In this document: in pieces, positions 1-7,806 of the stretch | Position numbering within the stretch: position 1 is the stretch's first letter | How the letters are laid out: every line of letters begins with the position of its first letter | Source: Nocardioides sp. | GTDB lineage: Bacteria; Actinomycetota; Actinomycetes; Propionibacteriales; Nocardioidaceae | DNA: 64,000 bases | Assembly: GCF_030019515.1 (NCBI RefSeq) | Contig: NZ_JASEEQ010000007.1 | Coordinates: 62,001 to 126,000, forward strand | Direction of reading: 5' to 3' | Notes under the pieces: generated by a model | What the model saw: only the letters and a program-made list of their open reading frames with translations | Databases searched by the model: none | Told to the model about the DNA's origin: nothing | Translations under genes and position numbers: made by a program

Positions 1-642
1 GTCGTGGACGTCGACGTCCACTCTGGCGGCTCGGGCTTCGGCGCCTTCGAGAGGGCCCAGCACGCCGGCCTCGTCTCTGACTGGGCGTGGCAGGTCCGAA
101 CGCCCTCGGGCGGCCTCCACGCCTACTTCCTGCGTTGGCACGGTGAGGAGCACAGGTCATGGCAACTGCCTGGGCATCATCTCGACTTCCGAGGAGACGG
201 CGGGTACGTCATCGCGCCGCCCTCGCGAGTTGTCGTAGCCGACGGCAGCGAGCGCGGGTACGAACTGGTCGCTCTCGCGTCCCACCAGCCTCGCTCCATA
301 GATGGCACAGCACTACGAGACTTCCTCGAACCACCTCGCCGTCACGCGCCGCCGCCTGATCTCCCCAGCCCGGGTGCCCGTCCGGACAAGCTCGCCGCCT
401 GGGTCGCGTCTCGACCCGAGGGCGATCGCAACGGCGGCCTGTTCTGGGCCGCGTGCCGCATGGCCGAGTCCAACTACCCGTTCCAGACGACGGCTGGGGT
501 TCTGGGCGAGGCAGCGCAGCAGGCCGGGCTGTCCGATCGGGAGGCCGCCGCGACCATCCATTCGGCGTACCGGATCGCCACGCGACTTGGGCCGGCGAAC
601 CCTGTGGGCCCTACCCGAGCGGTTGAGGCGGTGACGTTGTGA
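1..642 (+). CDS. Bifunctional DNA primase/polymerase domain protein (5' end outside window)
   Basis: The reading frame is already open at base 1, so the N-terminus lies outside the window. The first residues contain the DxD-x-H-x-GG pattern (VDVDVHSGG), followed by TPSGGLHAYF at about residues 39 to 48. Together these are the metal-binding and nucleotide-binding signatures of archaeo-eukaryotic-type prim-pol domains. Such proteins prime or copy DNA during replication of plasmids and integrative elements. The remaining 110 residues look like a small helical C-terminal domain. The stop overlaps the GTG of the next gene (GTGA), so the two are probably translationally coupled. It is the first visible gene of the mobile element. 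Family assignment is fairly secure; its exact role in the element is inferred. Confidence 0.85.
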   Translation, partial: VVDVDVHSGGSGFGAFERAQHAGLVSDWAWQVRTPSGGLHAYFLRWHGEEHRSWQLPGHHLDFRGDGGYVIAPPSRVVVADGSERGYELVALASHQPRSIDGTALRDFLEPPRRHAPPPDLPSPGARPDKLAAWVASRPEGDRNGGLFWAACRMAESNYPFQTTAGVLGEAAQQAGLSDREAAATIHSAYRIATRLGPANPVGPTRAVEAVTL

Positions 643-992
643 ACACCGACCCCTACGAGCGCCACCTCGACCGCCCACTGGACGCCCCCGAGCAAACCGG
701 CGAACCGGCCGAGTCCGAGTTAAACGCGCTCGCCAAGCACGCGGATCCCTCGGTTCGACTACCGGGCAGCTCTGCCGCGCAGGAACCAGCCTCCTCGTCC
801 GTTGCGTGGGTCCGTCCGAGTGACCTTCCGACGGCTGTCGGCTCGAAGTTCATCCGTCGCGGCATCGACCTGCAGGCCGAACTGAACCGTCGAGCCCAGC
901 GCGCACCACGCTCCGCCGCCCGCGTCACGCGGCGCGCGATCGCGCGCCCGCTGCCGAACACACCCACCACAGATAGAGGAGTCGAGCTATGA
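639..992 (+). CDS. Hypothetical protein, 117 aa
   Basis: I do not recognise this protein. It starts at GTG inside the stop of the prim-pol gene (GTGA overlap) and ends in an ATGA overlap with the next gene, so it sits in a tightly packed operon and is very likely translated. The sequence is low in hydrophobic residues and rich in Pro, Arg and Ser. There is no membrane segment and no visible motif. The C-terminal third is strongly basic (many Arg), which would suit nucleic-acid binding, but that is only a composition argument. Confidence 0.65.
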   Translation: MNTDPYERHLDRPLDAPEQTGEPAESELNALAKHADPSVRLPGSSAAQEPASSSVAWVRPSDLPTAVGSKFIRRGIDLQAELNRRAQRAPRSAARVTRRAIARPLPNTPTTDRGVEL

Positions 993-1846
993 GCGACATC
1001 CACCCGTTCGATGACCCCGAGCGTCTACGCCTGCTCCTCGTCGACGTTCATTACGGAGGCGACCGCCCGTGGGAGCACGACCCCGACGTCGCCCAGTTGA
1101 TGGCGCTGACCACCCGGAAGTACGCCGACCTCGCAGCGAAGCATCACCGCGACCCGGCCGAGGCCACCGCCGCCGCGTGGGACGTCATGCGGACTCGAGC
1201 CGCCCGGATCGCCGACGACCCCTGGGCAGTGATCACCCATGCCGTGGCGCTCCACATGTTCTACGAAGAGCGCGCACAAGGACTGCTCTGCGGGACGGAC
1301 CAGGTCCGCACCGACGACGTCACCGACTTCCACGACGCCGACCGCATCAGCGACCACGAGACGAACCTCGCCGACTTTCATCCATCGTTCTGGTCGTTCG
1401 ACGACCTGTCAGGCGTGGATGACCCTTTGGCGGTCGATCCCGACAGTGAGGAACCAGACGAAGAGCCGACGAACGCCTGGGTCGCGCTTGAGACTGCGGT
1501 CGAGTTTTTCGTGGATTCGGGATGGTCGCGACCTGCGGCCCAGATGGCCTTGGAATGCATCGCCGCCCGCCTGATCCGCACCGGCAACAAGCGCAGCACC
1601 TTCGAGTCGCTGCGCCGGGACCCGTCGATCCGCTGTCACCTGGATATCGATCAGGACCCGTGGATCGCGGTCCTCCATGCCGTGCTCGGACACGATCAGC
1701 CGAATCTCGAACACACGGCCGCCGGGCGGGGGATTCTCAAGCGCCTCCTGACCGGTGAACGCTACGACGAACTGTTCCACCTCACTGGCATTGCCGACGT
1801 CATCGCGAACGCAGCCCCCGTCGCACCGGGACGGGCACATGCCTGA
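989..1846 (+). CDS. Hypothetical protein, 285 aa
   Basis: A soluble, acidic, Trp- and Asp-rich protein of no family I recognise. The ATG overlaps the upstream stop (ATGA) and is preceded by a GA-rich ribosome binding site (agaggag). The 3' end overlaps the start of the ParB-like gene. It is composed of predicted helices with repeated D/E-rich loops and shows no catalytic signature. Its place between a primase-like gene and a ParB-like gene suggests a replication or maintenance accessory of the element, which is inference from position only. Confidence 0.7.
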   Translation: MSDIHPFDDPERLRLLLVDVHYGGDRPWEHDPDVAQLMALTTRKYADLAAKHHRDPAEATAAAWDVMRTRAARIADDPWAVITHAVALHMFYEERAQGLLCGTDQVRTDDVTDFHDADRISDHETNLADFHPSFWSFDDLSGVDDPLAVDPDSEEPDEEPTNAWVALETAVEFFVDSGWSRPAAQMALECIAARLIRTGNKRSTFESLRRDPSIRCHLDIDQDPWIAVLHAVLGHDQPNLEHTAAGRGILKRLLTGERYDELFHLTGIADVIANAAPVAPGRAHA

Positions 1847-2825
1847 GTCCCGCGGTCGCGCCGAGCTCCAGCGAAGCATCGAGTCCATTCGGGTCGGTGT
1901 GCGCCACCGGCGCGATCCCGGCGATCTCGATCAACTCAAGAAGTCTCTCGAACGCTTCGGCCTCCTGCAGCCGATCACGATCACCACTGACGGCTTCCTG
2001 ATCTGCGGGTTCCGCCGGCTCGAAGCAGCCCGACAACTCGGATGGAGCAACGTGAGGGTCTGGGTGCGGTCGGGCCTCAGCGACGAGCTGACTCTCTTGC
2101 TCGCCGAGCGCGACGACAACCTGACCCACAAGCCGCTGACGACGTACGAAGCGGCGCAGCTCTACAAGGAGATGGTGGCCCTTCTCGAAGAGGACGCAGC
2201 CCGGCGGCAGGAGGCCACTCAGTTCGGTCGCACTTCGGAGAGTTCCCGCAGGTCAGACGGTGATGCCGATTCGGCATCACCGTCCGATCTCCCCAAGGGA
2301 GCATCGCGCCGTCAGGCTGCCGAACTGGTCACCGGCTCCGCCTCGTACACCCGACTGAACCAGATCCTCGCCATGGAACGCGTGGCCGCCGACCGGGACC
2401 TATCCGCTGGGCTACGTCAGGTGGCTGCCGATGAGCTTGAGCGGATTCGCAACGGCGGCCCTGTTGATCCCGGCTATCAGCGCGTTCGAGCCGTGGTCGA
2501 AGCCGCAGAGCGGAGCATGGACACCCGTCACGTGGACGTGGACGCCGAGGCCGAAGCGAAGCGCGCCCGGGACGACGCCGATCGGCTGCGACGGATGCGC
2601 GAGAACCGCGCGAGGCGAGCTGCCGCTGCAGCGAACGCCAAGCGGTCCGTGAAGTCGTTCGCGATGGTCTGGCGGGAGATGGACGGCTGGTCGAAGCACT
2701 ACGACGCCCGCCAAGTCGCCACCGAGCTCTCCGCCGAGGACTGGGCGATGTTCAACCAGGTCCTGGAAGAGACGACGACCTTTGCGCAAACGGTCAAAGC
2801 CGAGCGCGCACTCGAGCCGGCCTGA
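1839..2825 (+). CDS. ParB/RepB/Spo0J-family nuclease-fold protein
   Basis: The N-terminal 100 residues carry a ParB N-domain: an IRVGVRHRRDPGDLDQLKKS stretch, then GLLQPITI and the signature GFRRLEAARQLGW. In ParB proteins this region binds CTP and clamps DNA. The middle has a helix-turn-helix-like segment (RRQAAELVTGSASYTRLNQI), and the C-terminal third is Arg/Ala-rich and probably coiled. An in-frame ATG at 1839 is preferred over earlier starts because it overlaps the upstream stop (ATGCCTGA) like the other genes of this operon and places the ParB domain at the N-terminus. No ParA partner is visible in the window. In mobile elements such proteins act in stability or as transcriptional regulators. 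Confidence 0.85.
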   Translation: MPESRGRAELQRSIESIRVGVRHRRDPGDLDQLKKSLERFGLLQPITITTDGFLICGFRRLEAARQLGWSNVRVWVRSGLSDELTLLLAERDDNLTHKPLTTYEAAQLYKEMVALLEEDAARRQEATQFGRTSESSRRSDGDADSASPSDLPKGASRRQAAELVTGSASYTRLNQILAMERVAADRDLSAGLRQVAADELERIRNGGPVDPGYQRVRAVVEAAERSMDTRHVDVDAEAEAKRARDDADRLRRMRENRARRAAAAANAKRSVKSFAMVWREMDGWSKHYDARQVATELSAEDWAMFNQVLEETTTFAQTVKAERALEPA

Positions 2826-2853
2826 CTGTCGCCAGAGAGCGAGAGGACGAGGA

Positions 2854-3516
2854 ATGCGGATCCAACTGCCCGATACGACCGGAACTCGGTGGCGCCGCCT
2901 ACTCGTAGTCGCGGCCGGAGTTCTGGTCCTCCTGGTGGCCGTCGTCAGCTACGCGGCGTTCGCGAACCGCGATCCGTCCTCGGGGGCAGGTACGAGGGCC
3001 AAACCTCCTTCGTCAGAACCGATCGCGACCCCGACCTCGTCGCCGTCACTGGACGCAGCTGAACCGGGGGCCTTCGCGCGACAAGTCGCGACGGCATTGT
3101 TTGCCTGGGACACACGGACCACGAGCACTCCTCAGTCGGTAACCGAGCAACTGGTCGCCGTGGCGGACCCGACCGGCGAATCGTCCGCAGGACTGGTCTC
3201 TGACGTCGCCAACTACCTCCCGACCGACCAAGTCTGGATCGAGCTGCGGAAGTACGAGACCCGACAGTGGATCGAGGTCGGGTCGGTCGAGATTCCGGAC
3301 CTGTGGGCGACTGCCGAAGCACAGGCCGGCGACGAACTCCTGCCAGGCACCACCGCATTCACGATCAGAGGTACGCGCCACCGCGAAGGTGTTTGGGAAG
3401 GCGAGGACGTCGCCAGCCAGCACGGCGTCGCGTTCACCGTGTTCATCGTCTGCGCACCCACGTATCCGGAGTGCCACCTGCTGCGCCTGTCCAAGCTCGA
3501 CGACCCGCTGGAGTGA
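2854..3516 (+). CDS. Single-pass membrane protein of the transfer operon (VirB8/TcpC-like position)
   Basis: The protein has 220 residues: a short cytoplasmic N-terminus, one clear membrane helix (about residues 16 to 35, LLVVAAGVLVLLVAVVSYAA), a Pro/Ser/Thr-rich linker, and a roughly 150-residue outer domain with two cysteines near the C-terminus. Topology and position just before the peptidoglycan hydrolase resemble VirB8/TcpC/TraM-type bitopic assembly factors of Gram-positive conjugation systems, but I see no diagnostic motif. ATG 2854 is chosen because gaggacgagga lies directly upstream and it puts the membrane helix at the normal place; a longer frame from 2782 overlaps the ParB gene. 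Confidence 0.7.
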   Translation: MRIQLPDTTGTRWRRLLVVAAGVLVLLVAVVSYAAFANRDPSSGAGTRAKPPSSEPIATPTSSPSLDAAEPGAFARQVATALFAWDTRTTSTPQSVTEQLVAVADPTGESSAGLVSDVANYLPTDQVWIELRKYETRQWIEVGSVEIPDLWATAEAQAGDELLPGTTAFTIRGTRHREGVWEGEDVASQHGVAFTVFIVCAPTYPECHLLRLSKLDDPLE

Positions 3517-3522
3517 CCGCGG

Positions 3523-4611
3523 ATGCGCAAGGCGGTCCTCGGCGGCGCACTGGCATTGACTCTCGGTCCAGCCGCCTTCCTGCTGGCAGTCGGCGCCCTG
3601 CTCAATCCCGCTGCCCAGGCCTCGTGCCTGCCATCGACGAGCAGCGCTTTCAGCAACGTCGGGAACCCGGGTGCCCCGATCCCGGAGACCTCCCATGTGG
3701 TCATGCCCTTGCCGGCAGGCACGTGGGTCAGGACAAGTGGTTTCGGTATCCGGGTTCACCCGGTCACCGGGGAGACCAAGCTCCACACGGGTGTTGACCT
3801 CGCGGCGCCGACGGGAACGCATATCCTCGCCGCGGCCGATGGGCGCGTCGTGTTCGCAGGTGCGGCAAGTGGATACGGGAACCTGATCCTCATCGAGCAC
3901 AACGTAAGCGGGCGGACCGTCGCCACCGGGTACGCGCACATGTACGCCGATGGGATCCACGTCGAGGCGGGCCAGTCTGTGACAGCTGGCGAGTACATCG
4001 CCGACGTCGGCGTGAGCGGCTACTCAACAGGTCCGCACCTCCACTTCGAGGTCAGGACCGGTGGCGCCGACGGCGCGCCGGTCAACCCGGAGCCCTGGCT
4101 CGCGAGCCACGGAGCGGTCGATATCGAAGCCGGCAGCGACCCTACCTCCGCCGGCTGCACAGCCGCTGCTGGCCCGGCATCGCCGTTCAACGGCGACCGC
4201 CCTGGAAACCTCGTCGACGACCCGACGACCGACGGCCAGGTCACCGAGCGAACCGCGCACATCCTCGCCCAGATCCGGTCCAAGTTCCCGGAGAGTTCGT
4301 GGGCCTGCTGGTCGCCGCGGCCAGGCCAGCCCTCGGAGCACTCGCTCGGCCGCGCTTGCGACGGCACCTTCGGCAACGCTCTCGGCACAGCCGCGACTGG
4401 TCACGCCCTCGACTACGGCTGGAAGGTCACCAACTGGGTGAAGGACAACGCCAGAACCCTCGGCGTCGAGTACGTGATCTGGCAGGGCCGGATCTGGTCA
4501 GTCGCTCGCGCCGACGAAGGCTGGAGGAAGTACGACGGCGGCGGGATGCACGACCCCAACAGCGTCACCGGCGGGCATTACGACCATTTGCATTGGACCG
4601 CTGAGCCCTGA
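3523..4611 (+). CDS. M23-family peptidase, conjugation-associated cell-wall hydrolase
   Basis: A signal or anchor helix (residues about 5 to 28) is followed by a LytM/M23 zinc endopeptidase domain. Ligand motifs are visible: H88-x3-D92 (HTGVD), H139 in the YAHM loop, and H172-L-H174 (HLHFEV). The C-terminal 130 residues form a second domain rich in Trp and His (GHALDYGW, GGHYDHLHW), of the type often found behind M23 or CHAP domains in actinobacterial elements. It probably opens peptidoglycan bridges so the type IV channel can cross the wall. The gene starts 6 bp after the upstream membrane protein gene and belongs to the same operon. Confidence 0.9.
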   Translation: MRKAVLGGALALTLGPAAFLLAVGALLNPAAQASCLPSTSSAFSNVGNPGAPIPETSHVVMPLPAGTWVRTSGFGIRVHPVTGETKLHTGVDLAAPTGTHILAAADGRVVFAGAASGYGNLILIEHNVSGRTVATGYAHMYADGIHVEAGQSVTAGEYIADVGVSGYSTGPHLHFEVRTGGADGAPVNPEPWLASHGAVDIEAGSDPTSAGCTAAAGPASPFNGDRPGNLVDDPTTDGQVTERTAHILAQIRSKFPESSWACWSPRPGQPSEHSLGRACDGTFGNALGTAATGHALDYGWKVTNWVKDNARTLGVEYVIWQGRIWSVARADEGWRKYDGGGMHDPNSVTGGHYDHLHWTAEP

Positions 4612-4630
4612 GGCCGGCTCCCCTAGGTTC

Positions 4631-5038
4631 TCAGGCCTGCGGGTGATGCTTCCGCCAGTCCTCCAGGAAATCTTCGAGAGGCTCGGGCGACGTTTTGGCT
4701 GGCCGCCGGGGCAGGTCCTGCATCGAGTCCGGCATAAACGGAGCACGCTTGCGCCACTGGCTGAAGTACCGGTGCGCCACCGTGAGTTCCACCTGCGGGC
4801 CGCGGTCGACGAACGCGGTCAGCACCTCGTCGAGCGTGGCTCCGTGCGTCACCGTTGCAACAGCGAGGTCCCTGACGGTCTGGGCAATGAGCGATGGGTA
4901 CAACTTTGCGGTGTCCTCGGGCGGCTCGCCGTTGGCGTGGAAGTAGTTGGGTCGCCAGAGGTCGAACGGTCCGCCGATGGGGCACCCCTGCGGCCCATCG
5001 ATCCAGTAGCCGCTGCTTCCCGGCTCGCCATGTCCCAT
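4631..5038 (-). CDS. Hypothetical protein, 135 aa, antisense to the transfer operon
   Basis: This frame reads as a normal soluble protein with balanced composition (Trp, Tyr, Phe and acidic residues spread evenly), unlike the Arg/Ala-rich shadow frames around it. It lies on the minus strand between two plus-strand transfer genes, convergent with the M23 gene and divergent from the next membrane-protein gene, and fills an otherwise empty 480-bp gap. The middle (LIAQTVRDLAVATVTHGATLDEVLTAF) looks helical. I do not recognise a family. Being alone on its strand inside the block it may be independently expressed. Confidence 0.6.
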   Translation of the reverse strand: MGHGEPGSSGYWIDGPQGCPIGGPFDLWRPNYFHANGEPPEDTAKLYPSLIAQTVRDLAVATVTHGATLDEVLTAFVDRGPQVELTVAHRYFSQWRKRAPFMPDSMQDLPRRPAKTSPEPLEDFLEDWRKHHPQA

Positions 5039-5094
5039 GAGAGCGATGGTTGCACGACCTGCCGACAGATTCGGTCGCTCCCGTCCGACACCTG

Positions 5095-5388
5095 ATGGGC
5101 ATGAAGCTTCATCTCCTGCTCCCGATCGTCGGACCCGACTTCGGGGCGGTTGGCGGCTCCAGCCAACTCCGCGCGATCGTCGGGGCTCTGCTCACCTACG
5201 GCTTGATCATCTCCGTGCTCATGGTCGTCACCTGTGGCGCGACCTGGGCGATCGCATCCTCGAACGGCAGTTGGCACGCGGCGAGCAAGGCGAAGACCGG
5301 GCTATTCGTAGCATTCGGGGGCGCCGCGCTGACAGGTGGTGCGCTCGCCTGGGCCAACTGGCTGCTCGACGTCGGTGCGCAGCTGTGA
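5095..5388 (+). CDS. Small membrane protein, DUF6112-like
   Basis: The 97 residues hold two membrane helices: residues about 27 to 51, and about 65 to 88. The layout, with a polar SSNGSWHAASKAKTG loop between the helices, closely parallels the DUF6112-type gene at 6172, so the two are probably diverged paralogues. In actinobacterial T4SS loci small two-helix proteins like this occupy the VirB2/VirB3 position next to the VirB6 and VirB4 genes. The start is uncertain: ATG 5095 or ATG 5101, both with weak ribosome binding sites. The stop overlaps the next GTG (GTGA). Confidence 0.7.
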   Translation: MGMKLHLLLPIVGPDFGAVGGSSQLRAIVGALLTYGLIISVLMVVTCGATWAIASSNGSWHAASKAKTGLFVAFGGAALTGGALAWANWLLDVGAQL

Positions 5389-6116
5389 CCGATGAACAAC
5401 TCGCCTTCGACATCGAGGCGATGCTCCGCGAATCCGCCGTCGAGGCAGCGCCCGGGTGGTCCGGAGCTCCGTTGGGCTTCACGGCGGCGTACTGGCCGGC
5501 GGCAGACCTGGAAGCGGCACACGAGCACTGGCAGTTTCTGCACAAGCTCGACCAGTCGCGAATGCAAAGCCGGATGTGGCACCGGGCGATTGCCGTGCCC
5601 GGCGGCGTCGCCGTTGGTGAGCACGGATTTGATCTCTTCACGGCCGACCTGCGCTGCGAGCCATGGACCCATCGCGAGCCGCACAGCGGCTGCCAATGCG
5701 TCGGCGATCTGGTCTACCAAGCGATCTGTGAGCCGCACGACTGGCACCTGATCGCGGGCGACGAGAACTCCGCGGTCGAGGCCTGGCACGACCATGCCTT
5801 CACTGGCTGGCGTGACCTGCCGATCGTGCCTGCCCGGCTGCGTTCCGTTGACCAGCCCGGGTTGTCGAAAGCCGCAACGAAATGGATCGCGGAGCACTAC
5901 CCACCGTCAATGCAGGTCGTCGGTGCGCCCGTCATCACCGAGCGCAGCAACGGCGGAACTCGACACGTCCCAGGCCGCTCCCCCTGGGCGGGCTACGACA
6001 TCTCCCACACGGCCGTGGAGCCGAACCGGAAGATGCCGCAGCTTCGATCGCGAGCCGTCGTACGCGAACCAGTTCAGGCGCAGAGGACAAGCTCCGGCCC
6101 CGCTCTCGGGGATTGA
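5385..6116 (+). CDS. Conserved actinobacterial element protein, possibly DUF6349
   Basis: The 243-residue soluble protein starts at GTG 5385 inside the stop of the small membrane protein gene (GTGA), which fixes the start. It has a His/Cys/Trp-rich centre (CEPWTHREPHSGCQCVGDLVYQAICEPHDW is the core region, about residues 89 to 118), which could bind a metal, followed by WHDHAF and an IPxxPAR-like stretch. It resembles from memory the DUF6349 proteins found in actinobacterial conjugative elements; I cannot verify this here. Function is unknown. The C-terminal 40 residues are low-complexity and basic. Confidence 0.65.
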   Translation: MTDEQLAFDIEAMLRESAVEAAPGWSGAPLGFTAAYWPAADLEAAHEHWQFLHKLDQSRMQSRMWHRAIAVPGGVAVGEHGFDLFTADLRCEPWTHREPHSGCQCVGDLVYQAICEPHDWHLIAGDENSAVEAWHDHAFTGWRDLPIVPARLRSVDQPGLSKAATKWIAEHYPPSMQVVGAPVITERSNGGTRHVPGRSPWAGYDISHTAVEPNRKMPQLRSRAVVREPVQAQRTSSGPALGD

Positions 6117-6171
6117 GCGGACGACGACGAACACCTGACCGACGTAAGCCCTACCCAACCTTGGAGGAACC

Positions 6172-6486
6172 GTGAATCAGATCGGACTGTACTCAGTGGT
6201 GCCCCTGCTCCCGATGGACATCGAGATCGACCCCAACTCGAATGGCCTGCCCGGCATCGGCCAGTTGCGCGGCATCGTTGGCGCCTCGATGACCGTGGGC
6301 CTGATCCTTGCCGTACTCGCCCTGATCATCTCCGCGGTCGTGTGGGCGCTCGGCGCCAACTCGTCGAACCCGCACCTCGCGGGGCGCGGCAAGCTCGGCG
6401 TTCTCGTCGGCCTCGGCGCCGCGATCATCACCGGCGCGTCCGTCGCACTCGTGAACTTCTTCTGGAACGTCGGCCAGGCCGTCTGA
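6172..6486 (+). CDS. DUF6112-family small membrane protein
   Basis: A 104-aa protein with a short acidic N-terminus and two membrane helices (about residues 41 to 63 and 75 to 97) separated by an SSNPHLAGRGKLG loop. DUF6112 proteins sit directly before the VirB6-like gene in actinobacterial T4SS loci, as here, and probably contribute to the membrane channel. GTG 6172 is supported by ttggagg 5 bp upstream. It resembles the 5095 gene, so the operon carries two related copies. Confidence 0.8.
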   Translation: MNQIGLYSVVPLLPMDIEIDPNSNGLPGIGQLRGIVGASMTVGLILAVLALIISAVVWALGANSSNPHLAGRGKLGVLVGLGAAIITGASVALVNFFWNVGQAV

Positions 6487-6514
6487 CCGGCATCTACGGA
6501 TCAAGGAGGCCGTG

Positions 6515-7804
6515 ATGGTCGACGTATGCGATGTGCCAGTGATTTCCGGGGTCTGCGACGTGGCTGGCGAAGCCGCTGGCGCGCTCGTGTCCGCTCCGTT
6601 CGACTGGCTCGCTCAGGCGATGGGCAACGCAGCGGCCTGGATGTTCGAGTCGGTGTGGACGGTCTTCGACTCGACCACGATGGTCGACATCACGAGCAGC
6701 CAGTACACGAAGGTCTACAACATCCTGTTCGGAGTCGCCGTCTTCGTCATGCTCGGCTTCTTCATGCTCCAGGTGATCGGCGGGATGGTGCGCCGAGAAC
6801 CGGCCGCGTTGACACGCGCCGCGCTCGGTTTGGCGAAGTCGATCCTCGGATCGTTCGTCGCGCTCGCGCTGCTGGCGATCGCTCTGGAGATCACCGATCA
6901 GCTCTGCATCGGGATCGTAAACGCCGCAGGCACCAACATGACCGAGATGGGTGATCGCATCGCTCTCCTCACGGCCGGACTCGTCGGCATCAATGTGGCG
7001 GCGCCCGGCGCTGGCGCGATCCTCACGATCTTCCTCGCGGGGCTCGCGATCGGTGCGGCGGTCATCGTGTGGATCAGCCTGCTCGTCCGGAAGGCACTCC
7101 TCCTCGTTGCCATCGTCTTCGCACCGATCGCCCTCGCCGGCTCGAGCTGGGACCAGACTCGCGGCTGGCTCGGCAAATGGGCGCAGTTCGTGATCGCACT
7201 GATCCTGTCCAAGGTCGTCCTCGTCGTGATCTTCCTGCTCGCCACAGCCCAGGTCTCTGCGCCGATCGACGCAGACCTGCAGTCGGTCAGCGAACCCATC
7301 GCGGGCGTCGTGCTGATGCTCATAGCCGGCTTCGCGCCGTACATGACCTACAAGGCGATCAGCTTCATGGGCTTCGACATGTACCACGCGATGTCGGCCG
7401 AGCAGGAGGCGAAGTCCGCGCTGAACCGGCCGATGCCGATCCCGATGAGCCGACGCCCGATGTCCGAGCCCGCCCAGGTCCTTGGCGGCGGTTCGGGTGG
7501 TGGCGGCGGTACGCCGCCCACACCAGCGGTGGCGCCTTCAGGCGGCGGGAGCATGGGTGGGTCCAATGCTGCGTCGGGAGGCGGTGCAGCAGCGATCGGA
7601 GGTGCAGCGGCGGCAGGAGGAGCTGTGGTCGGTGGCGTGATGGTCGCGCGGGAGGCCGCCAGCACCGGACCGCGAGCAGGTGCTTCCGTCGCGGGCCACG
7701 CCGATCAGCAGACAGCGGCGGCATCGCAGTCTGCGCCGCCGTCGGCGCCGCTGCCGTCTACCGCTGATTCGGTGCCTGCGGGTGCTGGACACTCAGGGCG
7801 CTGA
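6515..7804 (+). CDS. VirB6/TrbL-like polytopic membrane protein of the conjugation channel
   Basis: Residues 65 to 285 contain five to six hydrophobic helices, including ILFGVAVFVMLGFFMLQVI, AILTIFLAGLAIGAAVIVWI and FVIALILSKVVLVVIFLL. The C-terminal 140 residues are a Gly/Ala/Pro-rich tail, the usual architecture of VirB6/TrbL proteins in Gram-positive T4SS. These form part of the inner-membrane channel. ATG 6515 is preferred to GTG 6512 because aaggagg ends at 6509, giving a 5-nt spacer instead of 2. It is followed immediately by the SCO6880-family gene. Confidence 0.85.
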   Translation: MVDVCDVPVISGVCDVAGEAAGALVSAPFDWLAQAMGNAAAWMFESVWTVFDSTTMVDITSSQYTKVYNILFGVAVFVMLGFFMLQVIGGMVRREPAALTRAALGLAKSILGSFVALALLAIALEITDQLCIGIVNAAGTNMTEMGDRIALLTAGLVGINVAAPGAGAILTIFLAGLAIGAAVIVWISLLVRKALLLVAIVFAPIALAGSSWDQTRGWLGKWAQFVIALILSKVVLVVIFLLATAQVSAPIDADLQSVSEPIAGVVLMLIAGFAPYMTYKAISFMGFDMYHAMSAEQEAKSALNRPMPIPMSRRPMSEPAQVLGGGSGGGGGTPPTPAVAPSGGGSMGGSNAASGGGAAAIGGAAAAGGAVVGGVMVAREAASTGPRAGASVAGHADQQTAAASQSAPPSAPLPSTADSVPAGAGHSGR

Positions 7805-7806
7805 CC

